Part shown: positions 1 through 7,984 of the stretch, piece by piece
Numbering within the stretch: position 1 is the first letter of the stretch
Layout: every line of letters starts with the position of its first letter
Source: Bradyrhizobium iriomotense
Lineage (GTDB): Bacteria > Pseudomonadota > Alphaproteobacteria > Rhizobiales > Xanthobacteraceae
Reading direction: 5' to 3'
DNA length: 48,851 nt
NCBI RefSeq assembly: GCF_018130765.1
Contig: NZ_JAFCJZ010000038.1
Coordinates: forward strand, 1-48,851
The notes under the pieces: generated by a model
Told to the model about the DNA's origin: nothing
Databases searched by the model: none
What the model saw: the letters and a program-made list of their open reading frames with translations, nothing else
Position numbers and translations under genes: made by a program

Positions 1-84
1 ATAGCCGAGCGACAGCAGATATTCGGCGAGATAGGCGCCGTCCTGGCCGGTCACGCCGGTGATGAGAGCGATCCGCTTAGCCAT
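1..84 (-). CDS. gmd: GDP-mannose 4,6-dehydratase, N-terminus only (cut by window edge)
   Basis: Only the first 28 codons are present; the gene runs off the left edge. The translation starts MAKRIALITGVTGQDGAYLA, which carries the dinucleotide-binding glycine motif in the TGVTGQDG form characteristic of Gmd. The enzyme converts GDP-D-mannose to GDP-4-keto-6-deoxymannose, the precursor of GDP-fucose, GDP-rhamnose or GDP-perosamine. It lies downstream of the UDP-glucuronate epimerase gene on the same strand, as a sugar-supply gene of the EPS locus. The family call rests on this short but diagnostic N-terminus. Confidence 0.85.
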   Translation of the reverse strand, partial: MAKRIALITGVTGQDGAYLAEYLLSLGY

Positions 85-215
85 GTCCGCTCAGCTTTGG
101 GCTTGCGCCTGATTCCGGGTCAAAAGGGGTTTGGAGGACGGATAAGCACCGTTCGCGCCTGCTGACAAGCTCGCCGGGGGCCAAAAGCGCAAGAACCACC
201 GAACCAGCATCCCCG

Positions 216-235
216 GGCGGCACGCAAGTGCCGCC
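216..235 (-). terminator. GC-rich hairpin between the epimerase gene and gmd
   Basis: Perfect 8-bp arms GGCGGCAC / GTGCCGCC enclose a GCAA tetraloop just past the stop of the epimerase gene. The sequence that follows on the minus strand is not T-rich, so this may be an attenuator or a weak terminator. Confidence 0.4.
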
Positions 236-245
236 GATCGCGGAA

Positions 246-1256
246 TCAGACGCCGTGATATTTGCGATACCATTCGACGAAACGGCCGAGGCCATCCGCA
301 ATCGACGTCGACGGCGAGAAACCGACGTCGCGCTGGAGGGCGGAAATGTCGGCGCGCGTCTCCAGGACGTCGCCGGCCTGCATCGGCAGTAACTGGCGGA
401 TCGCGGGCTTGCCGATGATCTTCTCCAGCGTCTCGACGAACTCGATCAGATTGACCGAGCGGTTGTTGCCGATGTTGTAGACCCGATACGGCGCATAGCT
501 CGACGAATTTTCGGGCCGCTCCGCGTTCCACGCGGGATTCGGCGCCGCAGGCCGATCGAGCGTGCGGATCACGCCTTCGACGATGTCGTCGACATAGGTG
601 AAGTCGCGCCACATGTCGCCATTATTGAAGATCTTGATCGGCTCATTCGCGAAGATCGCGCGCGTGAACAGCCAGGCGGCCATGTCGGGCCGGCCCCAGG
701 GACCGTAGACGGTGAAGAAGCGAAGGCCGGTCACCGGTAGCTTGTGAACATGCGCGAAGGTGTGCGCCATCAGCTCGTTCGCCTTCTTGCTCGCGGCGTA
801 AAGGCTGACCGGATGGTTCACCGAATGCTCGGTCGAATACGGCAGGGTGCGGTTGGCACCGTAGACGGAGCTCGACGAGGCGTAGACGAGATGCTTGAGG
901 CCATGGCGCCGGCCGGCCTCGAGCACGGTGACGAAGCCGTCGCAATTGGCGCGGATGCTGGTGATGGGGTCGTCGATCGACGCACGCACGCCGGGCTGCG
1001 CCGCCAGATGCACGACGCGGTCGGGCGAGACCTCGTCGAAGACGCGCGTCACCGCGGCGAAATCAGCAAGGTCGATCTCGTCAAATTTGAACCCGGGACG
1101 GTGCTCGAGCGTTGCAAGACGCGCACGCTTCAGCGCCGGATCGTAGTATGGCGTGAACGCATCGATACCGACAACTTGTTCTCCGCGCGCAAGCAGGCGT
1201 TCACACACATGCATGCCGATAAAGCCGGCAGCGCCGGTAACAATCACAGGAGCCAT
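246..1256 (-). CDS. UDP-glucuronate 4-epimerase (NAD-dependent epimerase/dehydratase)
   Basis: A 336-residue short-chain dehydrogenase-type epimerase. The Rossmann motif TGAAGFIG is at residues 7-14, a serine run and VYG at about 127-133, and the catalytic Y153-x3-K157 in LYAASKKAN. The GxRFFTVYGPWGRPDMA segment is typical of the LspL/CapI group that interconverts UDP-glucuronate and UDP-galacturonate, so the product likely supplies galacturonic acid to the polysaccharide. ATG at 1256 is preferred to the TTG two codons upstream because the dinucleotide fold begins at once. It precedes gmd on the same strand. The exact sugar specificity is inferred from family resemblance. Confidence 0.85.
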   Translation of the reverse strand: MAPVIVTGAAGFIGMHVCERLLARGEQVVGIDAFTPYYDPALKRARLATLEHRPGFKFDEIDLADFAAVTRVFDEVSPDRVVHLAAQPGVRASIDDPITSIRANCDGFVTVLEAGRRHGLKHLVYASSSSVYGANRTLPYSTEHSVNHPVSLYAASKKANELMAHTFAHVHKLPVTGLRFFTVYGPWGRPDMAAWLFTRAIFANEPIKIFNNGDMWRDFTYVDDIVEGVIRTLDRPAAPNPAWNAERPENSSSYAPYRVYNIGNNRSVNLIEFVETLEKIIGKPAIRQLLPMQAGDVLETRADISALQRDVGFSPSTSIADGLGRFVEWYRKYHGV

Positions 1257-1394
1257 GATCAACTCGTCGCTTCGTCCTTACCGCACTGCAATGCCAGACT
1301 GATACGTCCGAAGCAAGGCTCCGATTTGCGGCAGTTTCGTGCACAGCGCCGGCGCTTCGTACGCGACAGTAGACCCTCAACCGGCTGACAGACG

Positions 1395-1895
1395 CTAGCC
1401 GCGGATGGGATTGTCGGGTTCGGCAAAGCACGCGTGCGCAATGCGCAGCCCGCGACTTTCGGCAAAGCGACGGAAGATCAGCCTCACCTCGATCGGGTCG
1501 GTGCACATGCCTTCGAGCAGCACTGCCTGGGTTGTTTGTGATGCGGCCTGATACATCAGGACAGCCGTCGGAAAGAGACGAGCGCCAACGATGTCGTCGA
1601 AATCGGCGCGAGTCTGTCGCTTGAGGTCGTCCGGCAAGAAGCCGTAGGCACGCAGGGCCAGCGGCGCGCGGAAAAGTTGCACCCAGATCTCATGCGGTCC
1701 GAAATGATAGGACTGGGTGAGGTAGGAAATCGCGGTCGGGCCAAAGCCTTCAGCTCGAATCTCGACCCAGTACAGCGCCAGCCAGGCGATCGATTCCGAG
1801 GGCGAACACGCGATCAGTTGCTTGGCGGAGCGCGTCACGTCTTGCAAGCTCGCATCGAGCGAATTGATGCTGCCGGATTCGAGGTGATTGCTCAT
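1395..1895 (-). CDS. Hypothetical protein downstream of the Wzc-like gene; likely truncated by loss of its start
   Basis: From the first in-frame ATG this encodes 166 residues with no recognised domain. The same frame stays open for about 89 codons upstream with coding-like sequence but without ATG, GTG or TTG (see 1896-2162). The full product would therefore be about 255 residues, with an N-terminal membrane anchor and a soluble helical, probably periplasmic domain. It follows the Wzc-like gene directly, so it probably belongs to the EPS assembly operon. I do not recognise the family. Translation from 1895 would lack the membrane segment. Confidence 0.6.
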   Translation of the reverse strand: MSNHLESGSINSLDASLQDVTRSAKQLIACSPSESIAWLALYWVEIRAEGFGPTAISYLTQSYHFGPHEIWVQLFRAPLALRAYGFLPDDLKRQTRADFDDIVGARLFPTAVLMYQAASQTTQAVLLEGMCTDPIEVRLIFRRFAESRGLRIAHACFAEPDNPIRG

Positions 1896-2162
1896 GAGCC
1901 GCAGGTTGACCAGGAGCAGGTTGCGCCGCTGCCTGGCGTCGCAGAAGATACCCGAGGCGTCCTCGTAGCGGGACGCAATGCGTTCGAGAACCTCATTGTC
2001 GTAGTTCTCGCCGCGGCTTAGACGCGCGGCGAGGTCCTGCAGCGTGGGGCGAAACGTATAGCTCGCAACCGACAGCAGCCAGACCAGCGCCGTCGTCGCG
2101 ACGACGACGTTGACAATGGCCGCATATACCGCAAACGGGCGGCGGGACCCCTGCTTCTTCTC
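1896..2162 (-). other. Coding-like extension without a start codon (N-terminal membrane anchor of the gene at 1395-1895)
   Basis: Read in frame with the gene at 1395-1895, this gives a basic stretch (EKKQGSRRP), then a hydrophobic helix (FAVYAAIVNVVVATTALVWL), then a polar helical region. No usual start codon occurs back to the in-frame stop at 2220-2222. The minus-strand junction reads CCTGAGAAGAAGC. One added T would give CCTGATGAAGAAGC, a TGATG stop/start overlap with the Wzc-like gene and a protein starting MKKQGSRRP. A one-base deletion is inferred, either natural or a sequencing error. Confidence 0.6.
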
Positions 2163-4374
2163 AGGCCTGCTCGACGTAATAGTCGGAATAGTGCCGCCCC
2201 TTGTACGACTCGATGCGCTTCAGCGTTTTCGGATTGGCGCGGTTCAGCACGATACCAACGATCTTGCCTCTGAACACCTCAAGGTCGACGATGGCCTCAT
2301 TCACCGCCGCACGGCGCGTCTTGCCCCATTCAACCACATAGACGATGGCGTCGACCAGATGTCCGACGGCCTTGGCGTCCGTCACCGGAAGCACGGGGGC
2401 GAGGTCGACGAAGATGTAGTCGTATTTCTTTCTCGCCACCTTGAGAAAATCCGACATCGACTGGGACGACAGCAAATCGGCCGAATTGACCAGCCGCGCG
2501 CGCACGACCGACGGCAGGAAATTGAGATTGGACTGCCGATCGACCTGGATGTGGTGCTCGAACTGCGACGGATCGGCGAGGGCCTCGACGAGACCGGTCT
2601 TGGAGCCGGGCGCGACCTTCCGCGTCAGGGACTGGGTGTGCAGATCGCCGTCGATCAGCAAGGTGCGATGCCCTGCGAGGGCGGCGAGATGCGCGAGGTT
2701 CGCGACAACGGTCGTCTTGCCCTCCTTCGGGAGCGAAGAGACGACGGCAATGACGTTCGTTTCCCTGGTCAGGCGCGACAGGTCAACGGCGGTCTTGATG
2801 TTGCGAAGCGTCTCGGCAAATCGCGAAAACGGATGTTCGAGGGCGTATCGCGTGAGCGCCGCGCCGCGCACGTCCGACGACGACCCATCCGCGGCGTCGG
2901 GGCGAAGCTCCGGCAGGGTGCCAAGGCATTGCAGCGCCGTCTCGGCCTCGACCTCCGACGGAGTGCGCAGCACTTCGGTCAGCATCTCCTTGCCGACGGC
3001 ACCGCCGAGGCCGAAGCACAGGCCTCCGACCAGTCCGCCCAGGAGCAGCAGCCCCGTTTTCGGCCAGCTCTTCTTGTCCGCCTTCTGGGCCGTGCTGATG
3101 ATTCTGGCTTCGCTGATCGGGAAGCTCTGGTTCTGCGTCGCTTCCTGCAATTGTTGCAGGAAATTGTTGTACAGCGTCCGGTAGGTGTCGGCCGCGCTCT
3201 CCAGATTGCGCAGCTTCACCTGGGCCTGACTCGCGCTGCCGTTTTGGCTCACGAGCTTGTTGAGGTCCGATTCGAGGGAGCTTTCCCTGCTGCGCGCGAT
3301 TTCGTAGTCGCTCTTGTAGGCGTCGGCGATGCGCTTGACCTCGTCCTTGATCGCCCGCCGCAGTTCCTGCATGCGGGACGCCAGGTTGACCGAAGCCTGA
3401 TGGTCCTTGCCGTACTTGTTCGACCAATCCGCATACTGGGCGGCGAGATCGAGATATTGCGCGCGCAGTCGCGTGATCACGGTGTTGCTGAGCGCGTCGG
3501 TCACGGTCGGCTGGGCGAGATCCTGGTCGGTGATCGCGTTGATTCGATCGAGCCGCGCCTTGGCTTCCGCGGTGCTGGCGCGCGCCTGGATCAATTGCGT
3601 GTTGACGTCGGAGAGCTGCTGCTCGTTCATCAAGCCCTTGCTCGTGCCGACGATGTTATTCTCGGCCTTGAACGTCTGGACGGCCCGATCGGCCTCCATC
3701 GCCTGCTGCTGCAGCTCGGCGCTTCGCCGTTGCAACCACTCGCTCGCCCGCTTGGTGGACTGGTACTTGGCCTCGAGGACGCTGGTCATGTACGAATCCG
3801 CCAGGGCGTTCGCGATCTTCGCCGCCTTCTCGGGCACGGTCGACCGGAACGACATGGTCAGCACGTAAGTGACGCCGACGCGCTCCACTTTCAGATTCTT
3901 CTTGAGGCTGGCGACCACCATCCGCTTCACGAAATCCTTGGATTCCGGCTCGCCGAGACCGAGCAGATTGACGATCGTCCCAACCACAGTGGAGATCATG
4001 TCCGGCTGGGTATATTCGGGATCGCTGGTGAGGTTCAGCGAATCGACGACCGAGCGCACCAAATCGTCGGACGTGAGAATCTCGACCTGGCTCTCGACGA
4101 AGCCGGGATCGATCAGCGTGCTGTTCGCCGCGTCAGTGGACTTGTTCAGAACGGCCTGACGGGTATCGACGAGAATGCTGACGGAACTCGTGTAATAAGG
4201 GGTGGCCGTCAGCGCATACGCCACGACCACCACCAGACAGAAACCCACGACCGAAGCGATCAACGGCCACTGCCGGCGCACAATGTCGAGCGTCCTCTCG
4301 AACGTCAAAACGGCGGTATTGAGCGGCAACGACGAAGACTGTGCGGCGTCGAAGGTGTTTCGCGGCTGATACAT
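2161..4374 (-). CDS. Wzc/ExoP-type polysaccharide copolymerase with bacterial tyrosine kinase domain
   Basis: A 737-residue inner-membrane protein of the PCP-2a class that controls chain length and couples Wzy polymerisation to export. An N-terminal Wzz domain starts with a membrane helix near residue 45, followed by long periplasmic coiled coils with a GNVR-like region, and a second membrane helix near 440. The cytoplasmic BY-kinase follows: Walker A SSLPKEGKTT (Lys about 553), Walker A' LLIDGDLH, Walker B YIFVDLAP. The C-terminus has a tyrosine cluster (Tyr 724, 729, 732, 733) suited to autophosphorylation. It leads a minus-strand group running toward gmd. Copolymerase and kinase are fused in one chain. 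Confidence 0.92.
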   Translation of the reverse strand: MYQPRNTFDAAQSSSLPLNTAVLTFERTLDIVRRQWPLIASVVGFCLVVVVAYALTATPYYTSSVSILVDTRQAVLNKSTDAANSTLIDPGFVESQVEILTSDDLVRSVVDSLNLTSDPEYTQPDMISTVVGTIVNLLGLGEPESKDFVKRMVVASLKKNLKVERVGVTYVLTMSFRSTVPEKAAKIANALADSYMTSVLEAKYQSTKRASEWLQRRSAELQQQAMEADRAVQTFKAENNIVGTSKGLMNEQQLSDVNTQLIQARASTAEAKARLDRINAITDQDLAQPTVTDALSNTVITRLRAQYLDLAAQYADWSNKYGKDHQASVNLASRMQELRRAIKDEVKRIADAYKSDYEIARSRESSLESDLNKLVSQNGSASQAQVKLRNLESAADTYRTLYNNFLQQLQEATQNQSFPISEARIISTAQKADKKSWPKTGLLLLGGLVGGLCFGLGGAVGKEMLTEVLRTPSEVEAETALQCLGTLPELRPDAADGSSSDVRGAALTRYALEHPFSRFAETLRNIKTAVDLSRLTRETNVIAVVSSLPKEGKTTVVANLAHLAALAGHRTLLIDGDLHTQSLTRKVAPGSKTGLVEALADPSQFEHHIQVDRQSNLNFLPSVVRARLVNSADLLSSQSMSDFLKVARKKYDYIFVDLAPVLPVTDAKAVGHLVDAIVYVVEWGKTRRAAVNEAIVDLEVFRGKIVGIVLNRANPKTLKRIESYKGRHYSDYYVEQA

Positions 4375-4380
4375 ACGGCA

Positions 4381-4962
4381 CTATCGCGGCAATTCGAGAG
4401 GAAGCGGGACGGGGGCGAACGGATTGCCGACGTCCATGTTCCATTCTCCCTCAAATAATGAATTGGATGGGGCAACCGGCTTGCTCGGTGCCGAAGCCTG
4501 GACAGGCGCGTCGTTCTCGATCGACGCATATCCGGCGCTCACCGACGAATCCTGCAATTTCCGGACAAAATCGATAATGCTCTGGACAACTTTGGGCTCA
4601 ATCGGGCCACAATGCTGCGCCGCTCGACCAAGGCCGCGCCCGATTGCCGAGCGATTCGAGGCCGGAGCCATCGATACCAATTTCCCGATCTGCGGGAGCA
4701 GATCGGGATCAGTGGCCAGATATTCCGTTATCTTGTCTTCGATCTTGTTCTTGTCGTTCTTCGCGTACTTCAGCAGATGCCCTGGATCGGCCGAAAAAAG
4801 GCGAAGTTCGACAGGCGGAGTTCTCAACAGCAACGGCAGGCAGTGTGCCATTGCCGACGGCACACCGGCCAGCGTCAAGAACGTCACGGCCAGAAGTGAT
4901 CGTGCCAGGATCGGAGCACGCGAATGAAGGCCCAGCAGGCGATTGCGGTCTCTACGAAGCAC
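4381..4962 (-). CDS. Small secreted protein, paralogue of the product of 5768-6430
   Basis: 193 residues from a GTG start preceded by GGTGAG. A signal peptide is likely, with a hydrophobic core around residues 20-35 ending in SAMAHC. The mature part contains NRSAIGRGLGRAAQHC, which matches NRAIGAGLGTAASTC in the protein at 5768-6430. Both then have a helix and a low-complexity tail rich in Ser, Pro and Ala. I do not recognise a named family. It lies 6 bp upstream of the Wzc-like gene, so co-transcription is likely and a periplasmic role in EPS assembly is plausible but unproven. Confidence 0.75.
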   Translation of the reverse strand: MLRRDRNRLLGLHSRAPILARSLLAVTFLTLAGVPSAMAHCLPLLLRTPPVELRLFSADPGHLLKYAKNDKNKIEDKITEYLATDPDLLPQIGKLVSMAPASNRSAIGRGLGRAAQHCGPIEPKVVQSIIDFVRKLQDSSVSAGYASIENDAPVQASAPSKPVAPSNSLFEGEWNMDVGNPFAPVPLPLELPR

Positions 4963-5065
4963 TTGGTCTCACCGTAGTTAATGGATTAGCCGCGGTTAGC
5001 GGATAAATACGGCAAGTCTTTGTGCATTGCAAAAGAAAACCGATCGGGACTCCTAGCGGCGTCCC

Positions 5066-5665
5066 TCACCTGCTTCCGAGTTCGGCAAAATCGCGATGAT
5101 CTTGCTTGGCAATCGAAACCCAGACGCGAGGATCCTCGCCGGATTCCATCGACACCCACTGATAGCCCGCTCCCCGCCAATCGCGAACGTCCGACGTGAG
5201 GTTGTCCAGAACATAGTCACCGTCCTGCAACCGCGCGATCAGCACGAGATGCCCGCCGGCCGGTGCATAGACGACCGCAAGACGCAAGGCGCTCGCAGGC
5301 CAGCCCTTGGCGAGAAGCAGATGGCGCTTGGTGATCGCATAGTCGTTGCAATCGCCCGATGACGGCGAGAGCGTCCAGCGCGCCAGTAGCGGATCAGTTG
5401 ACTTCATCACAGGCGAGATCGCCTGATTCACGCTCGCATTGACCTCTTCGAGCGTCGAAAAAGCGGCATCCCGTGCCGGCAATTGCGCCTCAGGCGAGCT
5501 TTTCTCGCACTCGCGCGAATAGTTCATGCAGAACTTCACGAACTGCAATGGGGCCAGAACGTTCTGGGCCTCCTTCAGAAAGACGCCCTTGCTCATTCCT
5601 TGTTCAGCCGCAAGGCACGGCAACGAAGAACTCAGAACGAACAGGGCTGCAACCAGACGCTTCAT
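5066..5665 (-). CDS. Periplasmic transglutaminase-like cysteine proteinase (BTLCP family, LapG superfamily)
   Basis: 199 residues with a signal peptide (MKRLVAALFVLSSSLPCLAA). The catalytic triad of the BTLCP family (Pfam PF06035) is visible: Cys106 in SGDCNDYAITKR, His139 in AGGHLVLIA, and Asp154 in YVLDN. The ATG at 5665 is chosen over an upstream start because GGGAGG sits six bases before it and the signal peptide starts there. Characterised relatives such as LapG cut the N-terminal region of large surface adhesins. It lies between two mutually paralogous small secreted proteins in the EPS locus. Its substrate is unknown. Confidence 0.85.
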   Translation of the reverse strand: MKRLVAALFVLSSSLPCLAAEQGMSKGVFLKEAQNVLAPLQFVKFCMNYSRECEKSSPEAQLPARDAAFSTLEEVNASVNQAISPVMKSTDPLLARWTLSPSSGDCNDYAITKRHLLLAKGWPASALRLAVVYAPAGGHLVLIARLQDGDYVLDNLTSDVRDWRGAGYQWVSMESGEDPRVWVSIAKQDHRDFAELGSR

Positions 5666-5767
5666 CACCGCCTCCCGCGATACTCTTGATCGCTCGACGG
5701 TAGCCTCGAAAGTTCTCAACCCGATTGCGCAATTTCGTAAAATTGCACCTAAATGGCGTGCGCTCGT

Positions 5768-6430
5768 TCAGTTTGTCGGGCTGGTCTGCGCGAGCGGGTT
5801 AATCGAGGTGACTGAGGCCGCCGAGAAGAAGGTCGTCGTCGACGGAGGCGAGGCCGCGGTAAAAGTGGTGCTCACTGAAGTACTTACCGCGCCAGGGGAC
5901 TGCACCGGAGCGGTGCCGCGCCCACCTCCAGCGATCGATTCGCCGTTGGGATCGGAGCCGGGAACGACGTTCGTCGGAACATCGCCAGTGATGCTTACGA
6001 AAGACTGAATCAGGTCGCTGTTCTCGGTCTTCAGGACAGCTTCCTGGATCGCCATGGCGGTCGCCGGACGATTCAGCACGCAGGTCGATGCAGCAGTGCC
6101 CAGTCCGGCGCCAATCGCCCGGTTCTGCGCCGGGGAACTGGCGCTCGAGAGCGAGCCAATGCCCTCCACCGTCTCGGGACGCATCGAGGCGAAATCTCGA
6201 ATCGCCGCGGAAAGCCTGCCTTCCTCACCCTCGGGGATTCCATTCAACAATCCAGCCGGATTGTCGAGAAACTGAGTTGCCTTTTCAGCGGTCACGCCTG
6301 CAGCAGCAGGCACGCAAGCAACGTCGACGGCCGTTGCAGCGTTGGATGTCGATGGTGCTAGCAGCAATGCAATCACCAACCCGGGTATCATGCGCATCTG
6401 GTAACCCCAATTCTTTCCACGAATAGACAT
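5768..6430 (-). CDS. Small secreted protein, paralogue of the product of 4381-4962
   Basis: 220 residues. The hydrophobic segment MIPGLVIALLLAPSTSNA near the N-terminus is a signal peptide; translation might instead start at Met12 or Met14. The mature part shows the shared motif NRAIGAGLGTAASTC, and the C-terminal 70 residues are Ser/Thr/Pro/Ala-rich and probably disordered. No known family was recognised. With the homologue at 4381-4962 it brackets the BTLCP proteinase gene on the same strand, so the three may form a functional set. Confidence 0.72.
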   Translation of the reverse strand: MSIRGKNWGYQMRMIPGLVIALLLAPSTSNAATAVDVACVPAAAGVTAEKATQFLDNPAGLLNGIPEGEEGRLSAAIRDFASMRPETVEGIGSLSSASSPAQNRAIGAGLGTAASTCVLNRPATAMAIQEAVLKTENSDLIQSFVSITGDVPTNVVPGSDPNGESIAGGGRGTAPVQSPGAVSTSVSTTFTAASPPSTTTFFSAASVTSINPLAQTSPTN

Positions 6431-6491
6431 TTTTTGGACATACAGGATTTTCGAGGAACCGCTCGACTATAATTAACGGATGGTAAACTGC

Positions 6492-7859
6492 CTAGGCTCT
6501 TTGCGGACGTCGTGTCGTCGATATCGATTGAGCCAGGCCGCAGCCGCAAATTGCCGCGAACACCACCGCAAATCCAGCAATTTGTAGCGAAAAATCGATA
6601 CACGAATGCAACACTCCCAGCAGAAACACCGAAGCAGCCGTTGCGGGAATGTCGCGATCACGAAGTCGGGAAAAAGCTCCCCAAAGCATCCGCCCCCAAA
6701 AGAACACAGCGATGGCGCAAATCGCCGCTCCCAGGGGAAGCCCGACCGAAACCATCATTTCCAAGGGAGTGCTGTGCACCTTGTCCCAGATGCCTTGACT
6801 GCCAAGATTTCCCGGGCGGTAGGGCGGAAACGCCGTCTCGAAATTGCCGATGCCGATGCCGAACAATTCGTGCCCGCGCAGAATCTCGAGTGCCGTCCGA
6901 TAGACTTCGGCACGCTGACCATCCGTTAAGCCGAACAGACCAACCCGGCCGATCACATTTCCGCCGATCAACAGGAATCCCACGATGGTGGCGGCCGCGA
7001 CGGCTCCCGCTCCCAGCCAGTAATGCCTGGATTGGAACCGAAGTTGCATGAGATGAAGATTGGCAAGACAGGCAAGGCTCAGCAGGGTCAACAGAACTCC
7101 GGCCCGAGAGCCTGTCATGCCGGTGGCGACAAGACATGTCAGAAAGCCGACAGCAAGACTGGCTGGATGGTCTGTGAATGAATAGTCATAGTGCCGGCGC
7201 GCCGGCTTGGCCATCAAGGCGTCCGACACGATCGGCGCCAGACGGCCGAGGAACAAGACCGAGCAACTGCCCCAAAAAACGGCAGCAGTGTTGCGGTTCA
7301 CGAACGTTCCCGTCGCATAGGGAAGATAGTATTCCTTGCTCCTCCAGAGCAGCATGGTCGGCGCCAGGAGATGCGCGAGGATGCCATAGAGCGCATAGGC
7401 AAACCCTGCATACGCGATCGCTTTCAACATCTGCCGCGCCGCCTCTTCGCCGGTGGCGAGCAGATAGGCCCGCAACAACGCGAGGACAAAGAGCAAGCAA
7501 GAGCCAAACGCGATCCAGGGCACCGATGCGGTCGCGGAGATGCGGTTCGGCTCCGTCACTCCCGCGACATCCCTGGCAATCCGCCAGGACGGATCGGCGA
7601 GCGCGTCACTCACTCCGGGAGAGATCTGAAAAACCGCGAGTGCACATAATAGCAGCAGGATCGCCCCCGTCGGTCCGATAACCCAGAGGTCCGAGTTGCA
7701 AACGCGGGAGAGGTTGGCGGTGAGCAGGCTCGCGATCAGGAGCATCGTCCAGATCCAGATCCAGATCAGATCGACCGACCCGAAGGGCAAAGGGGCCAAT
7801 ACGAAGACTACAATCGCGATGAACCGGGAAATACGATGCACTGAAATTTCAATCGGCAA
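6492..7859 (-). CDS. Wzy-like polysaccharide polymerase / O-antigen ligase family membrane protein
   Basis: 455 residues, highly hydrophobic with about ten to twelve predicted membrane helices. The region from about residue 330 (RTALEILRGHELFGIGIGNF, then the segment ending VHSTPLEMMVSVG) is the Wzy_C/O-antigen ligase signature, with the periplasmic loop His of HSTP. It would polymerise or ligate lipid-linked repeat units on the periplasmic face. A second polymerase-like gene is divergently transcribed 125 bp away, so which is the true polymerase is unclear. A run of three 6-bp repeats encodes IWIWIW in the first membrane segment. Confidence 0.82.
   Translation of the reverse strand: MPIEISVHRISRFIAIVVFVLAPLPFGSVDLIWIWIWTMLLIASLLTANLSRVCNSDLWVIGPTGAILLLLCALAVFQISPGVSDALADPSWRIARDVAGVTEPNRISATASVPWIAFGSCLLFVLALLRAYLLATGEEAARQMLKAIAYAGFAYALYGILAHLLAPTMLLWRSKEYYLPYATGTFVNRNTAAVFWGSCSVLFLGRLAPIVSDALMAKPARRHYDYSFTDHPASLAVGFLTCLVATGMTGSRAGVLLTLLSLACLANLHLMQLRFQSRHYWLGAGAVAAATIVGFLLIGGNVIGRVGLFGLTDGQRAEVYRTALEILRGHELFGIGIGNFETAFPPYRPGNLGSQGIWDKVHSTPLEMMVSVGLPLGAAICAIAVFFWGRMLWGAFSRLRDRDIPATAASVFLLGVLHSCIDFSLQIAGFAVVFAAICGCGLAQSISTTRRPQRA
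7749..7766. repeat. Three tandem copies of a 6-bp unit (CCAGAT) inside the polymerase gene
   Basis: The unit CCAGAT is repeated exactly three times. On the minus strand it encodes alternating Ile and Trp in a membrane helix. Copy-number change would keep the reading frame. Confidence 0.85.
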
Positions 7860-7984
7860 GCTGCGGAATCGGCGATCACTTCATTGAGCCAGACGTGTAG
7901 AATGACCAAAATCGAGACAATTTGCTACGCTATCGATCAGGCCTATCGGTCTCTGACAGCACGCGCGATCTAACCGAAGGCCCT

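Noticed and set aside
2110..4458. 782-codon plus-strand open frame opposite the Wzc-like gene
   Set aside because: It is the antisense shadow of a well-supported gene; its product is Arg/His/Asp-rich without any domain.
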